Assembly (NCBI GenBank): GCA_964390005.1
Contig: CAYMGM010000002.1
Coordinates: 205,460-269,459 of the forward strand
Direction of reading: 5' to 3'
Length of the DNA stretch: 64,000 nucleotides
Source: CAYMGM01 sp964390005
GTDB lineage: Bacteria > Pseudomonadota > Alphaproteobacteria > UBA9219
The notes under the pieces were generated by a model. That model searched no databases. It was not told the DNA's origin and saw only the letters and a program-made list of their open reading frames with translations. Position numbers and translations under genes: made by a program. Below are positions 25,896 to 34,008 of the stretch, piece by piece; position 1 is the first letter of the stretch, and each line of letters opens with the position of its first letter.

Positions 25896-27239
25896 TTACA
25901 TCCGCATGCCAAGACGCAGCGAAGCCAGATGACGTCCATACTCGACATTGTCTTCGTTCGAGTTGCGGCGTGTCCAGTTATACACCAAATCGGTGTAGAA
26001 GTTGCGGTTGATCAGGTAACGTACGCCACCGCCCGTTGAATAGACGGTATCCATACGCGTTCCCTCGCCTTGGAAGTCGTCGCGGGTCATGCTGAAGTCG
26101 CCTTCGACCAAGACATTGCGCAACAGTTCATGCGTGACTGTGGCTGAACCGCCGGTCGCGATATAGCTGTTATAGGTCGACAATGTCGTCGTTTCGATCG
26201 TGCGGTTGACTTCGAAAACAACCGATGTCAGCCCCGTCACGTTCCATTCCAAACGTCCGCCCAAAACAGGCGTTGTCACGTCGTCATGCAAAACGGTGTG
26301 ATCAAACCCTTCCGAAAGCCAGCCAGCAAACAGATCCAACGATGTGATGCCGCCGAAATCGAACGTGGTACCGACCAACGTTTTATAGCCCTGCGACGAC
26401 GCTTGATTGCTTTCGTCGAAATCGCGCCAATGGTAACCGGCCTTAACATACGGCATAAAGTTCGGCGACACGCTGTAGCCAACCTTCGTACCGATTTCAT
26501 GTTCGTTACGGTTACGATAGCTTTGATCAATTTTGCCTGTCGGCGACGGCGTATCGTTATAGTCATAACGACGATAATCGTAATCAGCCGACAAGCTAAC
26601 CTTGCCGACGCCGCGGAAATACGACACGCCAGCCTTGCCCATGTTAAACGTGGTAGGTTCCGAGCCGTTTCCGTTGATGGCATCGGGCGACCAACGCGCT
26701 TCGGTCAAGTGCTGATAACCAGCGCGCGCCGAAAGCCAATGCTTGTTCCCGAAGTCATAACGCCCTGACGCATCGGCAACGGCGTTCTGATAATTCTCTT
26801 TGGTGTGGTCCGAATAGAAATTGATGTCGCCAAAGGCCGTGACGGCAACAGCATGACGCCCCCAGTTCGAAAAAGCGCTCATCACCGGGCGAACCGAATG
26901 AATGAAATCCGTTTTTTCGTTGCTGCTTGTGGCATACACGTTCGAATCAAAGTTTTCGCCGACTTCTAACGACGGAAACAAAGCGAAAGACCCAACATCA
27001 ATCGGCACGGGATCATAATCAGGCCGCGGATGATCCAGAACCATTTCGGCGCGTTCCGGGCGATCGTTTTTCAAATAAACCGGATCCTGCAATTGAACTG
27101 AACCATCAGGATTCGGGCGACCGCCAAACATACCTTCTGGACCATAGGCCAAAGCCGCTGGCGCAGAAGCAGCCAAAAGAACAGCCACTGTTAGAGCCGA
27201 AACTGTTGCGCGATGAAGAGACTTCCTTGAAACAAACAT
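25896..27239 (-). CDS. Outer-membrane beta-barrel protein (PF10082-like)
   Basis: 447 residues with a cleavable signal (VSALTVAVLLAASAPAALA). The mature protein is rich in alternating aromatic/polar strands (WLSARAGYQHLTEARW, KVSLSADYDYRRYDYND, MPYVKAGYHWRDFDESN) and ends RHLASLRLGMRM. The block DVGSFALFPSLEVGENFDSN is typical of the barrel family that accompanies Wza-like proteins in Rhizobium and Caulobacter, where it probably forms the outer channel for polysaccharide. GAGG precedes the ATG. The barrel and the secretin lie 160 bp apart on the same strand. Confidence 0.85.
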   Translation of the reverse strand: MFVSRKSLHRATVSALTVAVLLAASAPAALAYGPEGMFGGRPNPDGSVQLQDPVYLKNDRPERAEMVLDHPRPDYDPVPIDVGSFALFPSLEVGENFDSNVYATSSNEKTDFIHSVRPVMSAFSNWGRHAVAVTAFGDINFYSDHTKENYQNAVADASGRYDFGNKHWLSARAGYQHLTEARWSPDAINGNGSEPTTFNMGKAGVSYFRGVGKVSLSADYDYRRYDYNDTPSPTGKIDQSYRNRNEHEIGTKVGYSVSPNFMPYVKAGYHWRDFDESNQASSQGYKTLVGTTFDFGGITSLDLFAGWLSEGFDHTVLHDDVTTPVLGGRLEWNVTGLTSVVFEVNRTIETTTLSTYNSYIATGGSATVTHELLRNVLVEGDFSMTRDDFQGEGTRMDTVYSTGGGVRYLINRNFYTDLVYNWTRRNSNEDNVEYGRHLASLRLGMRM

Positions 27240-27275
27240 GACAGAACCTCACCTTAAAAATATAGACGTTTAAAA

Positions 27276-27560
27276 TTACTCGGCGCTAGGCGGCGGCGGC
27301 GGGCAGCAAGGCGGTGTCGAGATGACCACCGTGGTAGAAGAGTTGCCAAAGTTCGAAAGCGAAACCTGCGAGCTGGAAGACGCTGTCGCCGACGAAGATG
27401 ACGAGGATGTCACCGTTGTCGTTCCCGTGCCGTTAGAGGAAGACGACGAAACGATGGTGTAGGTCCGCGCCGAAGCAGCCCCCATCATCGCCAACGAAAC
27501 AAGCGCGGCGATCGCAAAAGAACGCAGGACAGGAGAGAAAGATGTCGTTGACAGTGTCAT
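27276..27560 (-). CDS. Serine/threonine-rich secreted protein with CC-polyproline end
   Basis: 94 residues from ATG 27560 (AAGGAG 7 nt upstream). Signal peptide VLRSFAIAALVSLAMMGAASA, then a very low-complexity mature part made of Ser, Thr, Ala, Gly and Val (runs such as SSSSSNGTGTTTVTSSSSSS), and a tail of two cysteines and five prolines ending PSAE. This composition suits an extracellular, possibly O-glycosylated or aggregating protein. Its position, between the OM barrel and an exported protein in the polysaccharide locus, suggests a surface or matrix role. No homologous family recognised. Confidence 0.65.
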   Translation of the reverse strand: MTLSTTSFSPVLRSFAIAALVSLAMMGAASARTYTIVSSSSSNGTGTTTVTSSSSSSATASSSSQVSLSNFGNSSTTVVISTPPCCPPPPPSAE

Positions 27561-27595
27561 GGCGAAACTCCTTTTCAAAAGTTAATAGCGTCGCA

Positions 27596-28159
27596 TCATT
27601 CGGCGCTTGTGGGTCGAGGGGGATCAAACGGGGGTTGGATAAGCGTATTGAACGGCAACCCCGGCGCCATAAGGCCCGGCAGCTGAGCAAACTCGGCGTC
27701 TTCACCGCTTTGAGCTTCTTCAAAAGCCTGTTCGCACAAATTGGGGTTCCCCGCCGAGATCACGACCGGCGACTTGGCAAATTGCTCGGCCACCGTTTGA
27801 ACCGTCGCATAGAACGGCTTTTTCTTCATCTCGGGCGTCACGGCTTTGACGATCTGACGCACCGTATCGCAAACAGGCGGCACACCCGGTGGCGTTAAAT
27901 CATCGGCATATTTACCGGCCAAAGTCATCAGTTGGGCCGCATAATCGGGATCTTTGATCATACGTGCGCGAACCTCGTCCAAAATGGACTTGATTTCCTT
28001 GTCCTTTGGATCGTTATGTTCGCTCAACAGAGCATCGGCCTGCATCAAATTTTTATTATTGATGGCGGACAGAACATTGCCAACCTCGTGATCAGCCAAG
28101 GCAGGACCATTCGCCAAAAGGGCGGTCGCGCACAAAGCAAGCATAAGGCGTTTTTTCAT
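27596..28159 (-). CDS. Exported helical protein, 187 aa, unknown
   Basis: Signal peptide MKKRLMLALCATALLANGPALA, then a helical mature part (NVLSAINNKNLMQADALLSE, IKSILDEVRARMIKDPDYAA) with two cysteines (PPVCDTVRQI and NPNLCEQAF) likely to form a disulphide. The C-terminus PPFDPPRPTSAE resembles that of the next gene (PPPPPSAE). GGAGG precedes the ATG. It is probably transcribed with the 27276, 25896 and 24967 genes. Function unknown. Confidence 0.68.
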   Translation of the reverse strand: MKKRLMLALCATALLANGPALADHEVGNVLSAINNKNLMQADALLSEHNDPKDKEIKSILDEVRARMIKDPDYAAQLMTLAGKYADDLTPPGVPPVCDTVRQIVKAVTPEMKKKPFYATVQTVAEQFAKSPVVISAGNPNLCEQAFEEAQSGEDAEFAQLPGLMAPGLPFNTLIQPPFDPPRPTSAE

Positions 28160-28393
28160 AGAAGCCTCCGTAAAATGGCTTTCAACTATCGCTTTCTAAC
28201 ACTCTTTAGACTTTTTTAACTTATTGTGCGAGTCTTTTTTGTTTTCTTGCAACGAAAAAGGCGCGGCGGTGTGTAATCTTTGCAACGGCTTGGATTTCAA
28301 ACGTCCAGACGCAGAAAGGGGGAGCTTTTGGCTCCCCCTTCCCTGCGATGAAACTTTTATATCTTTGTTTTAACGGCCTCTTGGCCTCTTTCC
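28160..28393 (-). other. Intergenic region with terminator hairpin
   Basis: No gene in this 234-bp gap. It contains the terminator of the 28394 gene and, nearer to 28160, a T-rich stretch (on the plus strand) that probably holds the promoter of the 27596 unit. Confidence 0.45.
28316..28340 (-). terminator. Hairpin downstream of the 28394 gene
   Basis: Ten-base-pair stem AAGGGGGAGC / GCTCCCCCTT with a 5-nt loop; on the minus strand it is followed by TCTGCG, so the U tract is poor. Confidence 0.5.
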
Positions 28394-28924
28394 TTAACGC
28401 CCAGCCTGCGCCAAGGCCACGGTTGTTTGGTCTTCGTCTTCGCCACAAGAGGCCATACGATCAATCCACGAAGCCCGCGCAAATCCCACATGGCCACGTT
28501 CTTCTAACCATTTGTTTTGCAGTGTATAAGCCATACGTTCACGCGCATCGGGGCACTTCCAGTTGGCTTGCTTGATAAAAACCTGCGCATGATGCACCAA
28601 TTCATGAACTAACAAACTCACCTGCACCGGATCTTCAGGATCCCACGTCGCGCTATCCAGAATCACCCGGCCACTCATATACACGGACCGCGGACGCCCA
28701 ACATATTGCCCATCTAAACGAGCCAACAAAGTGCGGAATTCGCTGTGGCTCACAATCACCTTCGGCAAGAAAGGCACTTGGATCCCCGTCTGCCCCTGGA
28801 TCCACTGCATCAAGGGCAAGATCGTCGAGGCCGGAAGAACGGTGCCGTCCTCTAAACGGGCCTGAGCCGGGGTGGCTCCCATCAGAAACGCTAAAAAGCA
28901 AAAGCTGTAAAAAATCTTTTTCAT
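28394..28924 (-). CDS. Exported HExxH protein (putative metallopeptidase-like)
   Basis: 176 residues from ATG 28924 (a GTG at 28936 is possible). Signal peptide FYSFCFLAFLMGATPAQA. The mature protein contains LLVHELVHHAQ, a zincin-type H-E-x2-H motif, followed 26 residues later by ERMAYTLQNKWLEERG, where an acidic third ligand could sit. The layout resembles the DUF6647-type small exported proteins. An active peptidase is possible but not proven. Two late cysteines (KCPDAR, MASCGED) may pair. Confidence 0.62.
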   Translation of the reverse strand: MKKIFYSFCFLAFLMGATPAQARLEDGTVLPASTILPLMQWIQGQTGIQVPFLPKVIVSHSEFRTLLARLDGQYVGRPRSVYMSGRVILDSATWDPEDPVQVSLLVHELVHHAQVFIKQANWKCPDARERMAYTLQNKWLEERGHVGFARASWIDRMASCGEDEDQTTVALAQAGR

Positions 28925-29084
28925 CGCAATCACCACAAGTTCTTTGTGATGATTTTACGATACCAGCTTAGCCCTAATCGGTGCTTAATTATTGATATAA
29001 TTAGATATTTTAGCTTTTATCTTAAATTTTATCTATCCAGCTTTTCCGCCGTTTTTGGTTAAATACTTTCAACCACATTTACTT

Positions 29085-29675
29085 TCATGCGATTTTTTTC
29101 GAATTTTGTTCATAAGCAACGGAAGAAAGGGTTTCTTTAACCCGCGCAGGAACCCCTACGGCCAACGCGCCTTCGGGGACCGAATCAAGGACAACGGCCC
29201 CCGCACCGATCTGAGCCCCGCTGCCAATGGTGATTCCCCCCAAAAGAATCGCGCCTGCTCCCACGTAAACATCATCACCAAGCGAGGGAAAGGCACTTGG
29301 CAAGAAAGAATTGGCGGTGCGATCCCGTACACCTAGCGTCACGTTTTGTAACAGCGTCACGTGCGCACCGATACGCGCCGCGCCGATAACAACACCAACG
29401 GGATGTGGCAAATGAAGCCCAGGCCCGATGACGGCGGTCGGGTCAATATCGCAAGCATGAAGAACGGTATTCAGGCGCGTCAGAAAATGAGCAACCCCGC
29501 GCGAGACACGCCCGCCACGCCGCATAAAAGCCGACGCCAAACGATAAAGAAAAACGGCACAAAAGGCGCTGCGAGACAAGAAAGAGCCGATCAAGGTCCC
29601 CAGACCTGCCGCAGACATGTCTTCATGTCTCGCGACGGAGAGATCTTGACGCCACGCTTCTCGAAAAGATGTCAT
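29085..29675 (-). CDS. Serine acetyltransferase-like hexapeptide transferase
   Basis: 196 residues from ATG 29675 (GGGAGGGC upstream). The left-handed beta-helix is clear: CDIDPTAVIGPGLHLPHPVG, VVIGAARIGAHVTLLQNVTL, LGDDVYVGAGAILLGGITIG, SGAQIGAGAVVLDSVPEGAL and AVGVPARV. It resembles the CysE C-terminal domain, with H-P-x-G catalytic region, but the N-terminal helical domain is short. Either an O-acetylserine-forming enzyme or, given the exopolysaccharide context, a sugar acetyltransferase (EpsC-like naming). It is 14 bp downstream of the DUF882 gene. Confidence 0.8.
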   Translation of the reverse strand: MTSFREAWRQDLSVARHEDMSAAGLGTLIGSFLSRSAFCAVFLYRLASAFMRRGGRVSRGVAHFLTRLNTVLHACDIDPTAVIGPGLHLPHPVGVVIGAARIGAHVTLLQNVTLGVRDRTANSFLPSAFPSLGDDVYVGAGAILLGGITIGSGAQIGAGAVVLDSVPEGALAVGVPARVKETLSSVAYEQNSKKIA

Positions 29676-29689
29676 CTTATCGCCCTCCC

Positions 29690-30340
29690 CTATTTTGTTG
29701 CCCAAGAGCGGATGTTGCCAATATCCACATGAACATGATTGTCCGAAGGATAAAAGGAAACACCGCCACGCTGCATTGTTTTCGCGATTTCGGCCAGCGC
29801 GCCGCCACTGACGCCTTGAACCCTAAAATCGACGGCATAGCCGTACATATGCAAACTTTCCTTAGCCACTTGTCCATTGGTGGCGCGCAGCGTTTCATTG
29901 GTCGCGCGCGAACGATAGCCCGATAAAATATCAAACGTGACTGTCGCTGGCAAGGACAGACGATTCCGAATATCCACCAAAAAATCGATAAGTTCAGGAT
30001 CGATCGGCCCAATTTCGTTCGTATGACGATCGCGCATCAACGCACGAATCTTGTGCATCGCCGTAGGATCGTAATCGCCATCGTGATAATAAGTTAAAGA
30101 TATTTTCTCTTTCGTGCGCGTATAAGCCAAAACGATAAAACGCTTTTCCAACGGATCGGGCCGCGTCTTTTGTCCGCCATGCTGCTTAACTAATTTACCT
30201 GCATAAGGTTTGCCGGACGCGGGCGTCTTGCCCCGCCCGCCCGTGCAAGCCCCCAGTCCGATAGCGACAAAGGCCAGCAAAAAAAGCGTCAGAACAAGAC
30301 GCACCGTCGGGTGCGCCTTTTTCTCGGGCTTTTTTCTCAT
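29690..30340 (-). CDS. DUF882 lipoprotein, M15-type murein peptidase
   Basis: 216 residues. N-terminal lipoprotein signal (LVLTLFLLAFVAIGLGAC). The C-terminal DUF882 / YcbK-type domain has the conserved blocks DILSGYRSRATNETL, KESLHMYGYAVDFR (His and Asp zinc ligands) and YPSDNHVHVDIGNIRSW (His ligand). It probably cleaves peptidoglycan peptide stems in the periplasm and is anchored to a membrane. Its start overlaps the upstream regulator stop by 4 bp. Confidence 0.87.
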   Translation of the reverse strand: MRKKPEKKAHPTVRLVLTLFLLAFVAIGLGACTGGRGKTPASGKPYAGKLVKQHGGQKTRPDPLEKRFIVLAYTRTKEKISLTYYHDGDYDPTAMHKIRALMRDRHTNEIGPIDPELIDFLVDIRNRLSLPATVTFDILSGYRSRATNETLRATNGQVAKESLHMYGYAVDFRVQGVSGGALAEIAKTMQRGGVSFYPSDNHVHVDIGNIRSWATK

Positions 30341-31062
30341 GCCCCATTCCCCGCCGTCGCGCCCAGACTGATCCGTCCCCCTTCGACGACAATGGGGTCC
30401 GCCGCACCCGCAAAACCAACCTCGATCAGTTTACGGCGCAACCGGTACAGGTGCGTCTCAAGCGTATGTGTCTCAAGTCCACCCTCATAGCCCCAAACAT
30501 CGGCCAACAGAACGTCTTTGGACACGGCCCCGCCCGCGCGGCCCAAATACGCCAGTAAAGCGGCCTCTTTATCTGTCAAAAGGACCATCGCCTCACGCCC
30601 CTTGGCACGCAGGCAGCGGTTACGCCCGTCCAGCTGCCAAGCAGGCCATTCGGCGCGCGCATCCGAAAGACGTTTACGCATCGCCAAAATACTGACAAGG
30701 CGCTGACGCAAAAAACCAAGACGAAAAGGTTTCTCAAGCGTTTCGTCGACGCCTTCATCGCTGTCGGCACCGGCCCCCAACATCATGACAAAGGGGGCGG
30801 GATCGCAAGCGGCCAATAAAGACCGCAAGCCTTCAAGCGATGTTTGATGATCCCACAGAACAAGGGCCGGAAGCGTATCGGCACAGGCCGCCGCCGCCGC
30901 TTTGGAATCAGACCAAAACGAAAAGGAAGCCATATCCCCCATTGTCTGCATCAAGACGCGCGACAAGGCATCGGCAAGGCCAACCCCATAAAGGGTCACG
31001 TCTGCCTTGGCGGCCTTTGGCGTCGCATCGGTGCTGCCAAGGCTCCGTGCCAGATCGTTCAA
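30337..31062 (-). CDS. OmpR-like winged-helix regulator with degenerate receiver
   Basis: 241 residues from TTG 31062 (AAGGAAG ~7 nt upstream; an upstream ATG-less frame would run into the aldolase gene). The C-terminal Trans_reg_C domain is clear (LTDKEAALLAYLGRAGGAVS, KDVLLADVWGYEGG, THTLETHLYRLRRKL). The N-terminal half looks like a receiver, with an Asp in PALVLWDHQ and a Lys in ETLEKPF, but the usual acidic pair at the first strand (here VTLYGVGLAD) is missing. It may be phosphorylation-independent. It overlaps the DUF882 gene by 4 bp, so it may control that cell-wall enzyme. Confidence 0.75.
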   Translation of the reverse strand: MNDLARSLGSTDATPKAAKADVTLYGVGLADALSRVLMQTMGDMASFSFWSDSKAAAAACADTLPALVLWDHQTSLEGLRSLLAACDPAPFVMMLGAGADSDEGVDETLEKPFRLGFLRQRLVSILAMRKRLSDARAEWPAWQLDGRNRCLRAKGREAMVLLTDKEAALLAYLGRAGGAVSKDVLLADVWGYEGGLETHTLETHLYRLRRKLIEVGFAGAADPIVVEGGRISLGATAGNGA

Positions 31063-31100
31063 GGGCGCTTCCTTTCCGTTCTTTATCGTCAGGCGAAGGT

Positions 31101-32027
31101 TTAAGCCGCGCCGTAGATCTTGATCAACGCGTCGAGAAGCTTCAGCGCTTCTTGACGCGGCCGCTGGAAGCAATTGCGGCCAATGATCGAGCCATTGCCG
31201 CCGCCAGCGGCGATGGCGCGCGCATCGTCAAAAACACTGTTTTCATCTTTGGCCGCGCCGCCCGAGAAAATAACGATACGGCGACCGTCAAAGCAGCATT
31301 GCATGACGTGACGTACGCGATCGGGCAACGTTCCAATCGCGACTTTTTGCGCTTCGTAAACTTTTTTCGCATCCTTGTTTTCAAGATGCGCGGACGGCAA
31401 CTTCACTTTGATGATGTGGGCCCCAAGAAGAGCCGCCATGTGCGCACCATACGAAATAACATCGACGGCCAGTTCGCCTTCTTTGCTCAGATCGCCGCCG
31501 CGCGGATAAGACCAAACGACAACGGCCAAACCTTTGGCCTTGGCTTCACGCGTCAAATCGCGCAGTTCTTCAAACTGCTTATACATCGCATCCGATCCGG
31601 GATAGATCGTAAAGCCGATGGCCGAGCACCCCAAACGCAAGGCATCGTCGACACTGGCCGTCACAGCTTGATCGGGCGCTTCTTTGTCGCGCGACAGGCT
31701 GTTGGCGCTGTTGACCTTTAAAATGGTCGGGATAGCGCCCGCAAACGTATCGGCTCCAGCCGAAAGCGGCCCCAGCGGCGCGGCATAAGCATTAAGCCCC
31801 GCTTCGATCGCCAGTTTGTAATGATAATGGGGATCATAGGCGTCAGGGTTCATCGCAAAACTGCGCGCTGGGCCATGTTCGAACCCCTGATCGACAGGCA
31901 AAATCACCATTTTGCCCGTGCCACCCAAACGGCCTGCCATTAGCATGCGAGCCAGATTCGCTTTGGTTCCCGCTGTTTCGCCTTCATATCCCGCCAAAAT
32001 AGCGCGCACACGCTCTGTCAAAGCCAT
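31101..32027 (-). CDS. fbaB: Class I fructose-bisphosphate aldolase (DhnA/FbaB type)
   Basis: 308 residues. Cleaves fructose-1,6-bisphosphate to triose phosphates through a Schiff-base Lys. Visible: ILPVDQGFEHGP near the N-terminus, SAIGFTIYPGSDAMYKQFEE, GLAVVVWSYPRGG, the Schiff-base region AHIIKVKLPSAHL, and the phosphate-binding IVIFSGGAAKDENS with the late NGSIIGRNCFQRP. GGGGAGATGA precedes the ATG. It is 38 bp upstream of the regulator gene on the same strand. Confidence 0.93.
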   Translation of the reverse strand: MALTERVRAILAGYEGETAGTKANLARMLMAGRLGGTGKMVILPVDQGFEHGPARSFAMNPDAYDPHYHYKLAIEAGLNAYAAPLGPLSAGADTFAGAIPTILKVNSANSLSRDKEAPDQAVTASVDDALRLGCSAIGFTIYPGSDAMYKQFEELRDLTREAKAKGLAVVVWSYPRGGDLSKEGELAVDVISYGAHMAALLGAHIIKVKLPSAHLENKDAKKVYEAQKVAIGTLPDRVRHVMQCCFDGRRIVIFSGGAAKDENSVFDDARAIAAGGGNGSIIGRNCFQRPRQEALKLLDALIKIYGAA

Positions 32028-32203
32028 TTGTCATCTCCCCTTGCTCTCAAACGACGCCCGTCACGGGCAAAAAACCATCTCTCTTTTAGTTCATTTTCAT
32101 CTTCTTTTGAACGAAAAAAGAGGGCATAGGATCGGCTCTTGCTCCCTTAACCTTTCTTTGATTTAATTCTGCGCGTCCGACCTATCTCCAAGAAAGTCTT
32201 GCC

Positions 32204-32905
32204 ATGCTCCGTTCTTTCCGTTTTCGCGCCTTTTCCTTTTCCGGCAATCGGGCACGACAAGGCATTGTCATTGGCCCGATCCTTTTTGTCTTGGCCATCT
32301 TGGGCATTATTGCCTTGGCTCTTTCGTCCGGTTTTTCGGGTTTCAGCACGACGGGACAGGCCGACCGCATCAATGCCGAGGTTACAGGACAAATCAACCT
32401 GATCCGCAGCAAAATCCATGAATGCTATATGCAGAGCCTGACCGCTAACGAAGGCTCGACAACCTTAGCACTCAACACGGCCTTAACACCGGGTTGCGAA
32501 GACGATCCCTATCCTTGCTCGGACAAGACCAATGGTACGCTTGTCTCGGCCCTGACCTGCCCGGGCGATCCTGCCGTCAGCGGCGCGCTACAAAGCCTGT
32601 GGTCGGGCGCGCGCGTTGCCGTGCTGCCGCAACCGACCAAAGGTTTTACGCAGTGGTTTTATATGAATGACGGCAATGAAGGCGGACGCTGCATCTGGGC
32701 TTCGCCCGGCGACAGCACGGCCACGTCGTGGACAGCCCCGTCAAATGCCGATCAAAAACCCGGTATTGTCGCAGGCTTGAAGCTTGTCATGGCACACTTC
32801 ACTTCAGCCGAGGCCGCTTATAACGCCAACAGCTCAACGCAAAAAATCGTCGTTTATATTACGCGCCCCACCGGAACGCCCAATAGCCATTGCGCGGCCC
32901 CTTAA
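32204..32905 (+). CDS. Prepilin-like membrane-anchored protein, unknown
   Basis: 233 residues. The N-terminus is basic, then ARQG followed by a long hydrophobic helix (IVIGPILFVLAILGIIALAL), the shape of a pilin or pseudopilin with a Gly just before the helix. The rest is a soluble extracytoplasmic domain with several cysteines (HECYMQSL, PGCEDDPYPCSD, ALTCPGD, GGRCIWAS, NSHCAAP). No classical type IV Glu at position 5 after the Gly, so processing by a prepilin peptidase is uncertain. No pilus genes are nearby; the next gene is another exported protein. Confidence 0.6.
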   Translation: MLRSFRFRAFSFSGNRARQGIVIGPILFVLAILGIIALALSSGFSGFSTTGQADRINAEVTGQINLIRSKIHECYMQSLTANEGSTTLALNTALTPGCEDDPYPCSDKTNGTLVSALTCPGDPAVSGALQSLWSGARVAVLPQPTKGFTQWFYMNDGNEGGRCIWASPGDSTATSWTAPSNADQKPGIVAGLKLVMAHFTSAEAAYNANSSTQKIVVYITRPTGTPNSHCAAP

Positions 32906-33001
32906 GGGATTTATGGTTAACATAAAAAGGCTTCTTTTCTTTCGGAAAGAAAGCGTAGTTTAAAGGCGTTCATTTCCTTTTTTAGATCGAAGGGTCTTTT
33001 C

Positions 33002-33829
33002 ATGAAACGTCTTGTTGCGCTTCCGCTAGCTTTGAGCGTCGCGTTGTGGGCTTTGCCTGCTTTTGCCGGGAAAAAGGCGCCAACGCCTGAAACAAAGGCC
33101 AATGTCGTCACCATCACCTTTTTTCCCCCAGAAGATGGTATGTCAGCCGCGGAAGTGCGTGATCCCAGCGGCGCTCTCGCCGGCGGCTTGATTATTGACA
33201 GCCTGGCGAAACGAACGGTGTTTGGCGGCCCGCTTCATACCGAGGGCGGCCAAACGCATCAAACCATCTTCATCGAAGATCATGGCGTTGCCGAACAGGG
33301 CGAGTTGACATTTTCGCGCCCCAGCCAAGATGGCATGATGGATGGTCAAGCTTTGAAAGAAGGCTATGGGCACTACAAGAAACAAAGCCAAGCGCCGGGC
33401 GCCGTCCCCTTTAGCCACGTGACCGATCATGACGGCTATCCCATTGAAGACGCTATTAAACAGGAATTGGCCGCGCGCCTTCGCAAGCAAAACAGCGATG
33501 TGATTGTCATGACCCAAGATTTGGGCCGCGGCTATCAGCAGATGAACTTTTTTGTTGGCCTTTTGGCAGCTCCGGCAGGCGATGCAATGCTCGCTTGTAG
33601 TCCCGTGGGCGGCTTTACAGGTGGGCAGTTCAATCCGGCTTACCTGAACGAAAATGTAAATATTTTCAGTGGATTAAAACCCAAAAGCCTATGTCCAGCA
33701 GGCCTTTTGGACTTTAAGGCTGTTCAGGCTTTGACGGAACGCGCCTTTAAACCGGCCCCCCGCGATGGGGTTAAAGGGTTTCCAGGCGCTCAGAACGATC
33801 TGAAGAAAGGCCTCCAAAACGACAATTAG
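33002..33829 (+). CDS. Exported hypothetical protein, 275 aa
   Basis: Signal peptide MKRLVALPLALSVALWALPAFA, then a soluble protein of mixed alpha/beta type with no motif I recognise. Two cysteines occur late (MLACSPVGGF and PKSLCPAGLL). GAAGGG lies before the ATG. It may form a unit with the prepilin-like gene 96 bp upstream, and it is followed by a terminator at 33961. Function unknown. Confidence 0.62.
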   Translation: MKRLVALPLALSVALWALPAFAGKKAPTPETKANVVTITFFPPEDGMSAAEVRDPSGALAGGLIIDSLAKRTVFGGPLHTEGGQTHQTIFIEDHGVAEQGELTFSRPSQDGMMDGQALKEGYGHYKKQSQAPGAVPFSHVTDHDGYPIEDAIKQELAARLRKQNSDVIVMTQDLGRGYQQMNFFVGLLAAPAGDAMLACSPVGGFTGGQFNPAYLNENVNIFSGLKPKSLCPAGLLDFKAVQALTERAFKPAPRDGVKGFPGAQNDLKKGLQNDN

Positions 33830-33960
33830 TTTCGGTTTTTCTTTTTACTTTCGCACCTCCTTGCTACAATAAGTTTCAGAGCAAGATGGTGACTTAAGTG
33901 AAATCGATACTGACTTTTGTGGATATTTTTTAAGAAGAAAACGCCTTTCAAACTTGATGT

Positions 33961-33998
33961 ACCCCCGCCGGTCTATGGGCCCGCGGGGGTTTCTTTTT
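33961..33998 (+). terminator. Intrinsic terminator
   Basis: Stem ACCCCCGC / GCGGGGGT with a 14-nt loop, followed by TTCTTTTTCT on the plus strand. It ends the 32204-33829 unit, 130 bp after the stop, and stands immediately before the convergent HD gene. Confidence 0.72.
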
Positions 33999-34008
33999 CT
34001 CCCCTTTC

